From positions 1 through 30,738 of IMG/VR virus record IMGVR_UViG_3300020221_000075: DNA of 30,738 bases, one strand, 5' to 3'. A model generated the notes under the pieces. The model saw only the letters and a program-made list of their open reading frames with translations. It made no database searches and was not told the origin of the DNA. Source of the DNA: a virus. A program made the translations under genes and the position numbers. Below, piece by piece: positions 1 to 7,350 of the stretch (its first letter is position 1; every line of letters starts with the position of its first letter).

Positions 1-2
1 TT

Positions 3-182
3 ACCATTGATATGGTAGATTCAGAATCAGGTAAAGTAAAAAAACAAAAAGAAGAAAAGTTAGTTAAGGGTTATAACCCAACTGATGTTGAAGCTAAAAT
101 TACTAAGGTGTTTGAGCATTATACACAAGATTGGCGAATAACCGCTATTGTTGAAAGTAAAATAGATGAGGTGATAGAATAA
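3..182 (+). CDS. C-terminal part of a DUF4494-like protein (partial)
   Basis: The reading frame is open from the left edge and ends in TAA, giving the last 59 residues of a protein whose start lies outside the window. The tail has the pattern of DUF4494, a small protein family found mainly in Bacteroidetes and their phages: a lysine-rich turn (GKVKKQKEEKLVKG), then a 'DVEAKI' segment where the family has 'TEAEARI', then an alternating strand-like end (WRITAIVESKIDEV). The function of DUF4494 proteins is not known. The gene is followed by a clear rho-independent terminator, so it ends a transcription unit upstream of the scaffold and capsid genes. The family match is from memory of the pattern and should be treated as probable. 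Confidence 0.6.
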   Translation, partial: TIDMVDSESGKVKKQKEEKLVKGYNPTDVEAKITKVFEHYTQDWRITAIVESKIDEVIE

Positions 183-210
183 TTAGATTTCAATAGTTTA
201 ATTAACATAG

Positions 211-245
211 AAAAGGGGGTCAATAGACCTCCTTTTTGTTTTTTG
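211..245 (+). terminator. Rho-independent terminator after the DUF4494-like gene
   Basis: The arms GGGGGTC (215-221) and GACCTCC (226-232) pair with one G-U wobble around an AATA loop. They are followed at once by TTTTTGTTTTTT. It separates the upstream gene from the scaffold/capsid unit. Confidence 0.85.
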
Positions 246-257
246 TCAAAAATAGAA

Positions 258-265
258 ATATTTAT
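258..265 (+). promoter_or_regulatory. ATATTTAT element (distal copy upstream of scaffold)
   Basis: This exact octamer lies in the 170-base gap before the scaffold gene, shortly after the terminator. A second copy lies at 324-331. Its role as a promoter element is inferred from recurrence at other gene starts. Confidence 0.3.
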
Positions 266-323
266 GGAATATAAAAACTAATTGTTGAAACAGTTAAAAA
301 TAAAACTTTTTTAACAATTGGTA

Positions 324-331
324 ATATTTAT
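324..331 (+). promoter_or_regulatory. Candidate late promoter element ATATTTAT before scaffold gene
   Basis: Exact octamer ending 21 nt before the scaffold ATG and followed by an A-rich leader with no Shine-Dalgarno. The same octamer precedes the genes at 4189, 4560, 7363, 11184 (minus) and 15278 (minus). Confidence 0.45.
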
Positions 332-352
332 TATAAAAATAAAAAACGCAAA

Positions 353-2086
353 ATGGCAAAAGAAAAATCATTAGTAGAAGAAGCAATCATCCAAATGAAG
401 AATTTGGAAGAGGCGGTTGCCGAAAATGCAAAAGGAATACTTGCATCAACGATGAAGCAAGAAATCAAAGATTTAGTAAAAGAATCTCTATCTGAACAAG
501 ATGAAGATGAGGTTGAAACAGATGTTGACATTGAAGATGACGCAGACATTGATATGGATGCCGAAGATGATATGGATACAGATAACGACTTAGGTGATGA
601 AGACATTGACGTTGATGTAGATGCGGATTCTGAAGATGTAATTGACTTAACAGGTCAACCTAGTTCTGAAGTTCTTAAAGTGTTTCAATTACTTGGACCT
701 GAAGACCAAATAGTGGTTACTAAAGACCCTAATGGGAACATAAACTTAAAAGATAACGAAACAAACAAAGAATATATGATAGTAGGTGAAAACATTGAAG
801 AAGAAGATTATCTGAACGAATACTCTGAATTAGGTGATATGAATGAAGAAGATTGGTCGACAGATGGAATGAATAATGAAGATATCGATGCTCTTGTTGA
901 AAGAGTTTTTGGTGTTGAAGATGAATATTCTGAAGATTCTGACTATGATGACACTTCTGACTTTGTTGGACTTGGTGGTATGGACGAAGGTGTTTACGCT
1001 GCCGTTCGCGAAGATTATGACGATGAAGCAAATATGGGTGCCTTAGATGAAGATGATTTCGATAGTATTGATATGAACAAAATGTACGGAGACGAAGGTG
1101 CTGACCAATTAGGTGAGGATAACGATGATATCGTTTACGAAATTGAATTTGATGGAGAAGAACCTGAACTTTCTGAACGGGGCCACTCTAGATATCGTGA
1201 TTTAAAATACCATTTTGGTAGACGTGGTGAAGATGAAGATGAATATGACACTACGGATGACTATAAAGATGGAGATTATGATGAACTTGAAGAATGGTCT
1301 TGGGGTGGTGCTTTAGCAGGAGGAATATCAGGAGGATTAGGTATTGATGAAGATATGGAAGAACCTGTAATGGAAAGTAAAAAAATGTCACGTAAAATAC
1401 CTGGAGTCGGAATGGGTAAACCTAAATTTTCTTATGATGGCAAACCTAACCAAAACTTACGTGTGAAAAAACAAGGTTACGGTGGTAAAGGAATTGGATT
1501 TGGAAACGCTAAAAAAGCATCTAAGTTTGACGCTGACAAAGATAATGGTCAAATGGATGGAGAATTTAGAGTTAAACCTAAAAAGTTTGAAGCAAAAGAA
1601 GCGGCACGTACATATGGTAATGGTTCTAAATCAGGAAGAGGGCTTAGAAAAGGAATCACTCCTAATAGAAACCTTACGTTTGAAAACGTTGACGCGAGAG
1701 AAATACAAATCCTTAGAGAAAAAAATGAAGAATACAGAAAAGCATTAAATATCTTCAGAAATAAATTGAATGAGGTTGCGGTGTTTAACTCAAACTTGGC
1801 TTACGCTACACGTTTGTTTACAGAACACTCAACGTCTAAACAAGAAAAAATAAATATATTAAGAAGATTTGATTCTGTAGAAACTATTAAAGAGTCTAAG
1901 AATTTATATCACCAAGTTAAGGATGAATTATCTGTGTCATCAAACCAATCACCAATCAACGAATCATTTGAAAGAGTAATTGAAAAAACTCCTTCTACAG
2001 GTTCAGCGGTTAACTTGATTGAGTCTAAGACATATGAAAATCCACAATTCTTAAGAATGAAAGACTTAATGTCAAAATTAAGATAA
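353..2086 (+). CDS. Prohead core scaffolding protein (T4 gp22-like)
   Basis: This 577-residue protein is the likely internal scaffold of the prohead, on which the capsid shell assembles and which is degraded before DNA packaging. It has an N-terminal helical segment (1-48), a very acidic Asp/Glu-rich stretch (about 50-300), a basic Gly/Lys-rich stretch (about 345-430), and a charged helical C-terminal region (about 445-577) that starts near 'REIQILREKNEEYRKAL'. The assignment rests on this architecture and on its position 43 bp before the gp23-like capsid gene, as in T4 (22-23). Several [I/L]-x-E sites fit prohead-protease cleavage, including LSE|Q at residue 48, ELSE|R and PINE|S. It is about twice as long as T4 gp22, mainly because of the acidic region. 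A gp21-like protease gene is not in the window. Confidence 0.75.
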   Translation: MAKEKSLVEEAIIQMKNLEEAVAENAKGILASTMKQEIKDLVKESLSEQDEDEVETDVDIEDDADIDMDAEDDMDTDNDLGDEDIDVDVDADSEDVIDLTGQPSSEVLKVFQLLGPEDQIVVTKDPNGNINLKDNETNKEYMIVGENIEEEDYLNEYSELGDMNEEDWSTDGMNNEDIDALVERVFGVEDEYSEDSDYDDTSDFVGLGGMDEGVYAAVREDYDDEANMGALDEDDFDSIDMNKMYGDEGADQLGEDNDDIVYEIEFDGEEPELSERGHSRYRDLKYHFGRRGEDEDEYDTTDDYKDGDYDELEEWSWGGALAGGISGGLGIDEDMEEPVMESKKMSRKIPGVGMGKPKFSYDGKPNQNLRVKKQGYGGKGIGFGNAKKASKFDADKDNGQMDGEFRVKPKKFEAKEAARTYGNGSKSGRGLRKGITPNRNLTFENVDAREIQILREKNEEYRKALNIFRNKLNEVAVFNSNLAYATRLFTEHSTSKQEKINILRRFDSVETIKESKNLYHQVKDELSVSSNQSPINESFERVIEKTPSTGSAVNLIESKTYENPQFLRMKDLMSKLR

Positions 2087-2129
2087 TAAAAAATAAATAA
2101 ACAAAAAAGCAAATAAAAAACCAAAAAAA

Positions 2130-4010
2130 ATGGGAGCATTATTAGAATCAGGTCTTGTTGGTAACATCGGTCTTAAGCACCTTAAAGTTATCAAAGAAGA
2201 TACAATTAACAAATGGGATAGATTAGGATTCCTAGAAGGTCTAAGAGGACATTTAAAAGAGAACGTAGCTCAGTTATATGAGAACCAAGCGTCTCACCTA
2301 ATTAATGAGGCAACTTCTGACGGTTCTTCAGGTTCATTTGAAACTGTTGTTTTCCCAATCGTTAGACGTGTATTCTCTAAATTATTAGCTAACGACATCG
2401 TGTCTGTACAAGCTATGAACTTACCTATCGGTAAATTATTCTACTTCGTACCTAAAATCCAAGGGTATAAAGATGGTAGTTATGATGCGGCGACTTATTC
2501 AGGTGGTTCAGGAGAACATTACGGTCCTGTTGGAGCAGTAAACGGTTTAACTGCTGACCAAGCTAAAGCTGGTCAAGGTTATACTACAGGTACTGCGTCT
2601 AATTACAATCCTACTTACAAGAAAAATCTTTACGATTTATTCTATGAAGGTAATGAAGGTCAATTAGACCCTCCAGGATTATTTGATTACTCTAAAGGTC
2701 AGTGGTCGGCGATTACTGCAACTACAGACGTACAAGTTTGGAATGGTTCTAACTTAGTTGACGCTGATGGTCAATACAATGGCGAAAACGTAAGAAAAGT
2801 AATCGTTAAAATGTGTGGTTTTGCTAACACAGGTAATGGTAAATTAATCGGACCTGATGGAAATGAGTATGATACTGAATCATTCTTAGCAGACTTAAGA
2901 GTATTCGGGGACGAAAATTTCACAGATGATGATTCACCATGTAATGTTGTTTTTGCTGACGACGCTAAAACTATACCAAATTCTTTATTGTTCCGTGTAG
3001 TTACACAACAATATGGACAAGGAATTGTTTCTAATTTATCAACAAGAGCACAAGCATCTTGGCCTACAGAAGGAAATGGTGGATACTTTAATGATATTTG
3101 TACTCCTGATGGATGTATCTTTTTAGAAGTTGACCTTTCTTGTCCTGTATGTGCTAACTGTAACGCAACATCTTTAGATGGTTACACAGGTACTACAATC
3201 GATACATTAGGTCTTAATGACTTCACTGCAGTATTTAGACGTTACAAAGAACTTGAATTCGAAGACAAAATCGGTGAGGTTTCTTTCGACCTTGAGTCTG
3301 TAACAGTTTCTGTAACTGAAAGAAAATTAAGAGCACAATGGTCACCTGAATTGGCTCAAGACGTAGCGGCATTCCACAACATCGATGCTGAAGCTGAATT
3401 AACGGCTTTATTATCTGAACAAGTTGCGGCAGAAATCGACCGTGAAATCTTAAGAGACCTTAGAAAAGGTGCGGCTTGGAACTTACGTTGGGATTACAAC
3501 GGATGGAGAAGAATCAACGCTACTACTGCGTATACACAAAAAGACTGGAACCAAACATTGATTACTGCAATCAACCAATTGTCAGCACAAATCCACAAAT
3601 CTACTTTAAGAGGTGGAGCTAACTGGATTGTTGTATCTTCTGAGGTTTCTGCGATTTTTGATGATTTAGAATACTTCCACGTATCTAACGCGTCTCCTGA
3701 GCAAGACCAATACAACATGGGTATTGAAAGAGTTGGTACATTATCAGGTCGTTACCAAGTTTACCGTGACCCTTACTTCCCACCAAACCAAATCTTAATT
3801 GGTCACAAGGGAACGTCATTGTTAGACACAGGTTACATCTACGCACCGTATGTACCTCTACAATTAACACCTACAATGTATAACCCATTCAACTTTACAC
3901 CTATCAAAGGTATTATGACAAGATACGCTAAGAAAATGGTTAACAACCGTTTCTATGGTAGAGTAACTGTTGATGGTATCCGTACATTCGACTTAAGAGA
4001 ATTGAGATAA
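2130..4010 (+). CDS. Major capsid protein (T4 gp23-like, HK97 fold)
   Basis: This 626-residue protein forms the hexameric shell of the head. The N-terminal third has the gp23 signature 'VVFPIVRRVFSKLLANDIVS' followed by 'VQAMNLPIGKLFYFVPKI'. The C-terminal half carries the conserved segment around 'LRAQWSPELAQDVAAFHNID' and ends with 'RFYGRVTVDGIRTFDLREL'. Between them (about residues 115-355) lies a long variable insertion containing a Cys cluster (C338, C341, C344) absent from T4 gp23 as I know it. Residues 58-60 (INE) followed by A61 match the T4 prohead-protease consensus [I/L]-x-E, close to the T4 gp23 processing point at residue 65, so a 60-residue propeptide is likely. The gene stands alone between the scaffold and a strong terminator. 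Confidence 0.93.
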   Translation: MGALLESGLVGNIGLKHLKVIKEDTINKWDRLGFLEGLRGHLKENVAQLYENQASHLINEATSDGSSGSFETVVFPIVRRVFSKLLANDIVSVQAMNLPIGKLFYFVPKIQGYKDGSYDAATYSGGSGEHYGPVGAVNGLTADQAKAGQGYTTGTASNYNPTYKKNLYDLFYEGNEGQLDPPGLFDYSKGQWSAITATTDVQVWNGSNLVDADGQYNGENVRKVIVKMCGFANTGNGKLIGPDGNEYDTESFLADLRVFGDENFTDDDSPCNVVFADDAKTIPNSLLFRVVTQQYGQGIVSNLSTRAQASWPTEGNGGYFNDICTPDGCIFLEVDLSCPVCANCNATSLDGYTGTTIDTLGLNDFTAVFRRYKELEFEDKIGEVSFDLESVTVSVTERKLRAQWSPELAQDVAAFHNIDAEAELTALLSEQVAAEIDREILRDLRKGAAWNLRWDYNGWRRINATTAYTQKDWNQTLITAINQLSAQIHKSTLRGGANWIVVSSEVSAIFDDLEYFHVSNASPEQDQYNMGIERVGTLSGRYQVYRDPYFPPNQILIGHKGTSLLDTGYIYAPYVPLQLTPTMYNPFNFTPIKGIMTRYAKKMVNNRFYGRVTVDGIRTFDLRELR

Positions 4011-4034
4011 TCAAAATCTTAAAAATAAGAAAAA

Positions 4035-4061
4035 GGTCAGATAAATCTGACCTTTTTTTTT
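4035..4061 (+). terminator. Strong rho-independent terminator after the major capsid gene
   Basis: A perfect 7-bp stem (GGTCAGA / TCTGACC) with a TAAA loop is followed by a run of nine T. It lies 24 bp after the capsid stop codon. Confidence 0.93.
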
Positions 4062-4151
4062 GTTTGATAATTTAAATTGATACTTTGCTCATTTAACTAA
4101 AAATTAATAAAACTTATTAAGTGTTTATACTTATTATTAATTTAATTTAGA

Positions 4152-4159
4152 ATATTTAT
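4152..4159 (+). promoter_or_regulatory. Candidate late promoter element ATATTTAT before 4189 gene
   Basis: Exact octamer 29 nt before the ATG, inside the 178-base gap after the capsid terminator. The overlapping bases also read TTATAAATT, a near match to the T4 late promoter core TATAAATA. The rest of the gap is AT-rich with no other recognisable signal. Confidence 0.4.
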
Positions 4160-4188
4160 AAATTACAATAATCTTAAAAAAAATAACT

Positions 4189-4431
4189 ATGAAGTTTATA
4201 TTAATGATATTAGTTTTTTTAATGTCATTTGTAACTGTAGGACAAGTATCAGGTAGGTATTCTTTCTCATCATCAAGTGGAACATATACACCAATAACAG
4301 GTGGTGTTAATTATGATAATTTTACCAATTGGAATAATACCGCGTATTCAGGAACATTACCTAATAGTACCGCAGGTTTTTTAGATGATAATGTATCATC
4401 CGCTTTATTACCTATAGGGTTTAATTTTTGA
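4189..4431 (+). CDS. Short secreted protein resembling the truncated N-terminus of a flavobacterial surface protein
   Basis: This encodes 80 residues with a clear signal peptide (MKFILMILVFLMSFVTVGQ) and then 'YSFSSSSGTYTPITGG' and 'DDNVSSALLPIGFNF'. These two motifs mark the start of a domain common in large secreted Bacteroidetes proteins (type IX secretion cargo and adhesins), where the 'PIGFxF' strand is normally followed by many further residues. Here the frame stops with TGA right after GFNF, and reading through meets a second TGA four codons later. It is therefore either a truncated host-derived remnant or a very small exported phage protein. It has its own upstream element and its own terminator, so it may still be expressed. 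The family resemblance is from motif memory. Confidence 0.55.
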   Translation: MKFILMILVFLMSFVTVGQVSGRYSFSSSSGTYTPITGGVNYDNFTNWNNTAYSGTLPNSTAGFLDDNVSSALLPIGFNF

Positions 4432-4451
4432 GGTGTATGAAGACGGGACAA

Positions 4452-4472
4452 TGAAAAAAATAATTAGGTAAA
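4452..4472 (+). other. Micro-ORF MKKIIR, possible remnant of a leader gene
   Basis: The bases encode Met-Lys-Lys-Ile-Ile-Arg then TAA. These are the same first six residues as the 77-residue gene at 9299-9532 (minus). It sits directly before a terminator stem. It may be the stub of a deleted leader-bearing gene or chance; no coding claim is made. Confidence 0.2.
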
Positions 4473-4496
4473 GTGGGGAAACCCACTTTTCTTTTT
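4470..4496 (+). terminator. Rho-independent terminator with GAAA tetraloop
   Basis: A perfect 8-bp stem (AAAGTGGG / CCCACTTT) closes a GAAA loop and is followed by TTTTCTTTTT. It terminates the small secreted-protein unit before the leader-protein genes. Confidence 0.9.
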
Positions 4497-4534
4497 AGAT
4501 AATGAATTCTAAATGTTTTTTTTTAACTAATAAG

Positions 4535-4542
4535 ATATTTAT
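4535..4542 (+). promoter_or_regulatory. Candidate late promoter element ATATTTAT before 4560 gene
   Basis: Exact octamer 17 nt before the ATG, directly after the preceding terminator. It would drive the three leader-bearing genes at 4560-6562. Confidence 0.45.
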
Positions 4543-4559
4543 TTATAAACAATGTAATT

Positions 4560-5579
4560 ATGAAAAAATTGTATTTTCTAAATGAAGAAGAAAAAGAAAG
4601 AATTTTAAAACTTCATAAGAGTGCCACAAGAAAACAATACATAACCGAAGACATGGATAATAGAATGTGTGAGGGATGTGGTAAATCAGATATGTATGAA
4701 TATTCTGAATTAGATGAAGCTGATGCGGGAGCGGTAGCGACAGGACTTGCTTTAGGTGGTGTTGTGGGAGCCGCTTTGGCTTATGTTAATTCATCTGCAG
4801 GGTCTTATAATGGTGTTAAAAAAATATTTGACGCTTGTAATGCTTCAGGTATGGGTAAATCAACAATGAACGGAGGAACTCTCGATAGTATCTCAAAACA
4901 AGTGAGAACCGCAATTGATGGATGGGGTACCGATGAAGATGCTATTAAATCGGCATTAGGACAAATCGCAACAATTCCTGATTTATGTGCGGTTAATAAA
5001 AGATATGCTGAAAATTACCCTGGTAGTACATTATTAGGTGATTTAGATGGTGATATCGATAGTGATAGTGAATGGAATAAATATGTATACCAACCATTAT
5101 TAGCAGCTAAAAGAAAATCAGAAGAACTTGGAGCAGGAAAATCTTCAGGAGGAGGTATGTTCGGAGCAATTTCAAGAAGTGCTAAAGCCGCGATGATTGC
5201 GTCTATGGTTAAATGGCAACCTTCGTGGGCTAAATATAAATGTATCCTTAACAATAAGGACGCTAAACCAGGTAAAATGTCTAATGGTAGTTATGCAATC
5301 ACAATCGGTGGTTCTGTTTATTATGACAACGGAAGATATAAAGCTCCTGATGGTACTATGAAATCGTATACATGTCCTGGCTCAACAGTAACCCCAACAA
5401 CCTCAAGTAAAACTTCTACATCAAGTAAAACCTCAACAACAGGTAAAACCGCAACTAAAACACCAAGTCCTGTGGCTCAATCCAATGTAAAACAAGTCCA
5501 AAAACTTGTTGGAGTTGCGGAAACAGGTGTGTTTGATGATGTGACTGCTAAGGCAGTTAGAACTAAATTAGGAATTTAA
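4560..5579 (+). CDS. Leader-bearing virion protein with annexin-like repeat and C-terminal peptidoglycan-binding domain
   Basis: This 339-residue protein starts with a charged helical leader (EEEKERILKLHK) ending in YITE|D at about residue 30, an [I/L]-x-E site of the prohead-protease type. A hydrophobic Gly/Ala segment follows (about 56-78, VATGLALGGVVGAALAYV), which could be a membrane or fusion-type helix. Residues about 103-185 resemble one annexin repeat, with the loop G121-W-G-T-D-E126 followed by an 'LLGDLDGD' turn. A Ser/Thr/Lys-rich linker leads to a PG_binding_1-type three-helix motif at about 305-339 (VKQVQKLVGV...GVFDDVTAKAVR). No catalytic domain is visible. It heads a set of three similar genes just downstream of the capsid gene, which fits a role as internal or ejected head protein. 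That role is inferred. Confidence 0.6.
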   Translation: MKKLYFLNEEEKERILKLHKSATRKQYITEDMDNRMCEGCGKSDMYEYSELDEADAGAVATGLALGGVVGAALAYVNSSAGSYNGVKKIFDACNASGMGKSTMNGGTLDSISKQVRTAIDGWGTDEDAIKSALGQIATIPDLCAVNKRYAENYPGSTLLGDLDGDIDSDSEWNKYVYQPLLAAKRKSEELGAGKSSGGGMFGAISRSAKAAMIASMVKWQPSWAKYKCILNNKDAKPGKMSNGSYAITIGGSVYYDNGRYKAPDGTMKSYTCPGSTVTPTTSSKTSTSSKTSTTGKTATKTPSPVAQSNVKQVQKLVGVAETGVFDDVTAKAVRTKLGI

Positions 5580-5600
5580 TAAATTAAGAAAAATATAATC

Positions 5601-6056
5601 ATGAAAAGATTAATTATAACTGAAGAAGAAAAAAGAAGTATTCTTTTAAAACACGGTAGTAAATCATTTTTAAATGAGGCTGCTAAAGACGATATTATGG
5701 CAATACAAAAATCTTTAGGTTTAACTGCGGATGGTGTGGCAGGACCTAAAACAATCTCATCTATTATCGCAAAATTAGGTGGAGGTTCATCAGCGGCGGC
5801 GACCAATAAAACCGCAACACCTACGACACCTGCAACACCAACAACCCCTACTACACCTACTACACCAACAACCCCTACTACACCTACTACACCAACAACC
5901 CCTACTACACCTACTACACCTGCCGCGGCTACCACTACAACATTCTCAGCGGCACCTGTTGCGGGGGCAACAACTTTAGAACAAGCTTGTGGTACAAGAA
6001 AAACTAATAAAGACTATAGACTTTGTAAAAAAGTATTTAACAAAACTACCAAATAA
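5601..6056 (+). CDS. Leader-bearing protein with peptidoglycan-binding domain and Thr-Pro repeat
   Basis: This 151-residue protein begins with the same kind of leader (ITEEEKRSILLKHG) ending in FLNE|A near residue 27. A PG_binding_1-type motif follows at once (about 30-62: IMAIQKSLGLTADGVAGPKT). Then comes a Thr-Pro linker of about 40 residues built from exact 27-bp repeats, and a short C-terminal segment with two Cys (QACGTRK, YRLCKKV). It lies 21 bp after the annexin-like gene and 2 bp before the third gene, so the three are probably co-transcribed. The domain order differs from its neighbour (binding domain first, not last), while leader and domain type are shared. This suggests paralogues shuffled from the same parts. 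Function beyond cell-wall binding is unknown. Confidence 0.6.
   Translation: MKRLIITEEEKRSILLKHGSKSFLNEAAKDDIMAIQKSLGLTADGVAGPKTISSIIAKLGGGSSAAATNKTATPTTPATPTTPTTPTTPTTPTTPTTPTTPTTPTTPAAATTTTFSAAPVAGATTLEQACGTRKTNKDYRLCKKVFNKTTK
5838..5918 (+). repeat. Three exact 27-bp in-frame repeats coding for a Pro-Thr linker
   Basis: The nine-codon unit (P-T-T-P-T-T-P-T-T) occurs three times with identical codons at 5838-5864, 5865-5891 and 5892-5918. Identity at third positions points to recent slippage or expansion, so copy number may vary among relatives. Confidence 0.9.
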
Positions 6057-6058
6057 TT

Positions 6059-6562
6059 ATGAAAAATACTAATATACTTAAAGAAATAAATGAAATGAAA
6101 TATCTCTTTGACTATAGGAGAGGTAAAGTTATTTCTGAACAAGAAAGTTCTGATGTGACAGATTTTGTGGTTGGTGGTAAACAAGAAGTTAGTGTTGGAC
6201 CTAAAACTGTTGCTCCGACCGTATCAAGCACTCCTTCAACAACTACTAAAACAACTAGAAAAGCCACAGGTTTAGAAGTTCAAAAATTACTCAATACAAA
6301 ATTTAGTGCTGGTTTAAAAGAGGATGGTAGAGTTGGTCCTTTAACTCTTGGTGCAATTATGAACGCTCTCGAGGGTTCATCAGGTTCATCTGCAGGAACC
6401 TCAACAGGAGTATCCACAACACCTACTACTACAGTAGCGGGTGGTTCAGTAACTTCAACAACTACGGTTGCTGGCTCAACAACACAAACTTCAACCGACG
6501 CAGCATCAGGAGGTGGTGGTATAGACCCTAATGTGGTGGGACAAGAATTTAATTTTGGTTAA
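6059..6562 (+). CDS. Leader-bearing protein with a peptidoglycan-binding-like domain, third of the set
   Basis: This 167-residue protein starts with a leader (ILKEINEMKYLFDYRRGK) ending in VISE|Q at residue 27, the third [I/L]-x-E site in this gene set. A low-complexity Ser/Thr/Val region follows, then a PG_binding_1-like motif at about 73-107 (LEVQKLLN, DGRVGPLTLGAI), then a Ser/Thr/Gly-rich tail that ends in QEFNFG. It begins 2 bp after the stop of the preceding gene and ends the plus-strand unit at a bidirectional terminator. No enzyme domain is seen. The shared leader and binding motif suggest common targeting with the two preceding gene products, perhaps packaging in the head and ejection into the cell wall; this is inferred. 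Confidence 0.55.
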   Translation: MKNTNILKEINEMKYLFDYRRGKVISEQESSDVTDFVVGGKQEVSVGPKTVAPTVSSTPSTTTKTTRKATGLEVQKLLNTKFSAGLKEDGRVGPLTLGAIMNALEGSSGSSAGTSTGVSTTPTTTVAGGSVTSTTTVAGSTTQTSTDAASGGGGIDPNVVGQEFNFG

Positions 6563-6583
6563 AAAATAAAATATAGTATAATA

Positions 6584-6612
6584 AAAAGACCGACTACAAA
6601 TCGGTCTTTTTT
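6584..6612. terminator. Bidirectional terminator between convergent genes
   Basis: AAAAGACCGA (6584-6593) pairs perfectly with TCGGTCTTTT (6601-6610) around a CTACAAA loop. The A-run on one side and T-run on the other let it work in both directions, between the plus-strand gene ending at 6562 and whatever reads rightward-to-left from 6850. Confidence 0.88.
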
Positions 6613-6613
6613 A

Positions 6614-6850
6614 TTATATGTCATCTTCAGTTCCCTTCCCAACTTGTTCCCTACTTAATACTCTAATACATTTAGAAATAACTTCAGACTCACCAAGAGT
6701 AAAGGCACTCATATTATGACAATATTTAATCGCTTCAACCAAAAGATAAATTGCTCTGTCCTTATCCATAGTATCGAGTAATACCTCTAAATGATTTTCA
6801 TCTTGTAGTTGTATATTATTAAATAATTTTCCGTATAATTTTTCTTCCAT
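6614..6850 (-). CDS. Small protein of unknown function (78 aa)
   Basis: This is a complete small reading frame with an ATG start, ending in TAA directly at the bidirectional terminator. The product is mostly helical by composition (LEVLLDTMDKDRAIYLLVEAIKYCH) with an acidic C-terminus (GTEDDI). No domain is recognised. It starts 4 bp after the stop of the 6855-7268 gene on the same strand, so the two probably share a transcript. Confidence 0.65.
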   Translation of the reverse strand: MEEKLYGKLFNNIQLQDENHLEVLLDTMDKDRAIYLLVEAIKYCHNMSAFTLGESEVISKCIRVLSREQVGKGTEDDI

Positions 6851-6854
6851 AATT

Positions 6855-7268
6855 TTAATTTAATGAACCGTTAACCTTTTCCAAAATTGTATGTAAGGAA
6901 TAGTTTATTTGAGACTTAATTTGATTTTCTAAATCAATTCTTATTTTTTCTGTTTTATTATCATACATATTTGTTAATCTATCCCAATCCCTCTGTACTA
7001 ATCTAACATCATAATGATATACATGATTAGTCATACTTACTCGTCTATCATCTAAAATAACAAATAAATCAAGAGTTGTATTTCTGATATAACGTTTACC
7101 TGATAGAGGAGCGATTAAAAACTTAGAATCGTCATGTCTAATTAAACCTCTACAAATACTAACACAAGTCCTTTCATTTTCCGACAATTCATCATCCTCA
7201 GACTTCATGAATTTATATTTTAATAATAATGACCACTTAACGTACAACCTTTTAAAAATTCTCCTCAT
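6855..7268 (-). CDS. Conserved phage-type protein of unknown function (137 aa)
   Basis: The frame is open from 7289 but the first codon there is TTG, so the ATG at 7268 (MRRIFKRLY) is chosen. An ATG at 7208 (MKSEDDEL) is also possible and would drop a basic, partly hydrophobic N-terminus. The central part has a strand-rich pattern (FLIAPLSGKRYIRN, LFVILDDRRVSMTNHVYHYD) and the C-terminus is a charged helix. It looks like a conserved small phage protein but I cannot name a family. It is transcribed leftward, divergent from the gene at 7363, and is followed 4 bp later by the 78-residue gene. Confidence 0.6.
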   Translation of the reverse strand: MRRIFKRLYVKWSLLLKYKFMKSEDDELSENERTCVSICRGLIRHDDSKFLIAPLSGKRYIRNTTLDLFVILDDRRVSMTNHVYHYDVRLVQRDWDRLTNMYDNKTEKIRIDLENQIKSQINYSLHTILEKVNGSLN

Positions 7269-7350
7269 AATTTTATTTTTTATATTCAATTAAGTATAGG
7301 ATAAAATATTGATAAAAACAGGTCTTGTTAAAAGTTTTTACATTATTAAA

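Noticed and set aside
331-606. Ser-rich reading frame on the minus strand opposite the scaffold gene
   Set aside because: It is the complement of the Asp/Glu-rich scaffold codons and has no start context or neighbours; it is a shadow of the real gene.
4062-4087. Bacteroidetes host promoter (TTTG...TAnnTTTG) before the 4189 gene
   Set aside because: The bases TACTTTG have one N too few and the spacing from the upstream TTTG is about 15, not the expected 19-21.
4189-4470. TGA read as Trp, which would extend the 80-residue secreted protein past its stop
   Set aside because: TGA acts as a real stop in several genes here (ATGA overlaps at 8981, 12781 and 22430, and the end of the gp5-like gene), and Trp is always encoded by TGG in the large proteins. 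The code is standard.
5838-5918. Possible CRISPR array
   Set aside because: The repeats are contiguous without spacers and stay in frame within a coding region.
5576-5935. Val-Gly repeat reading frame on the minus strand
   Set aside because: It mirrors the Thr-Pro repeat of the plus-strand gene; the plus frame has the leader and a peptidoglycan-binding motif.
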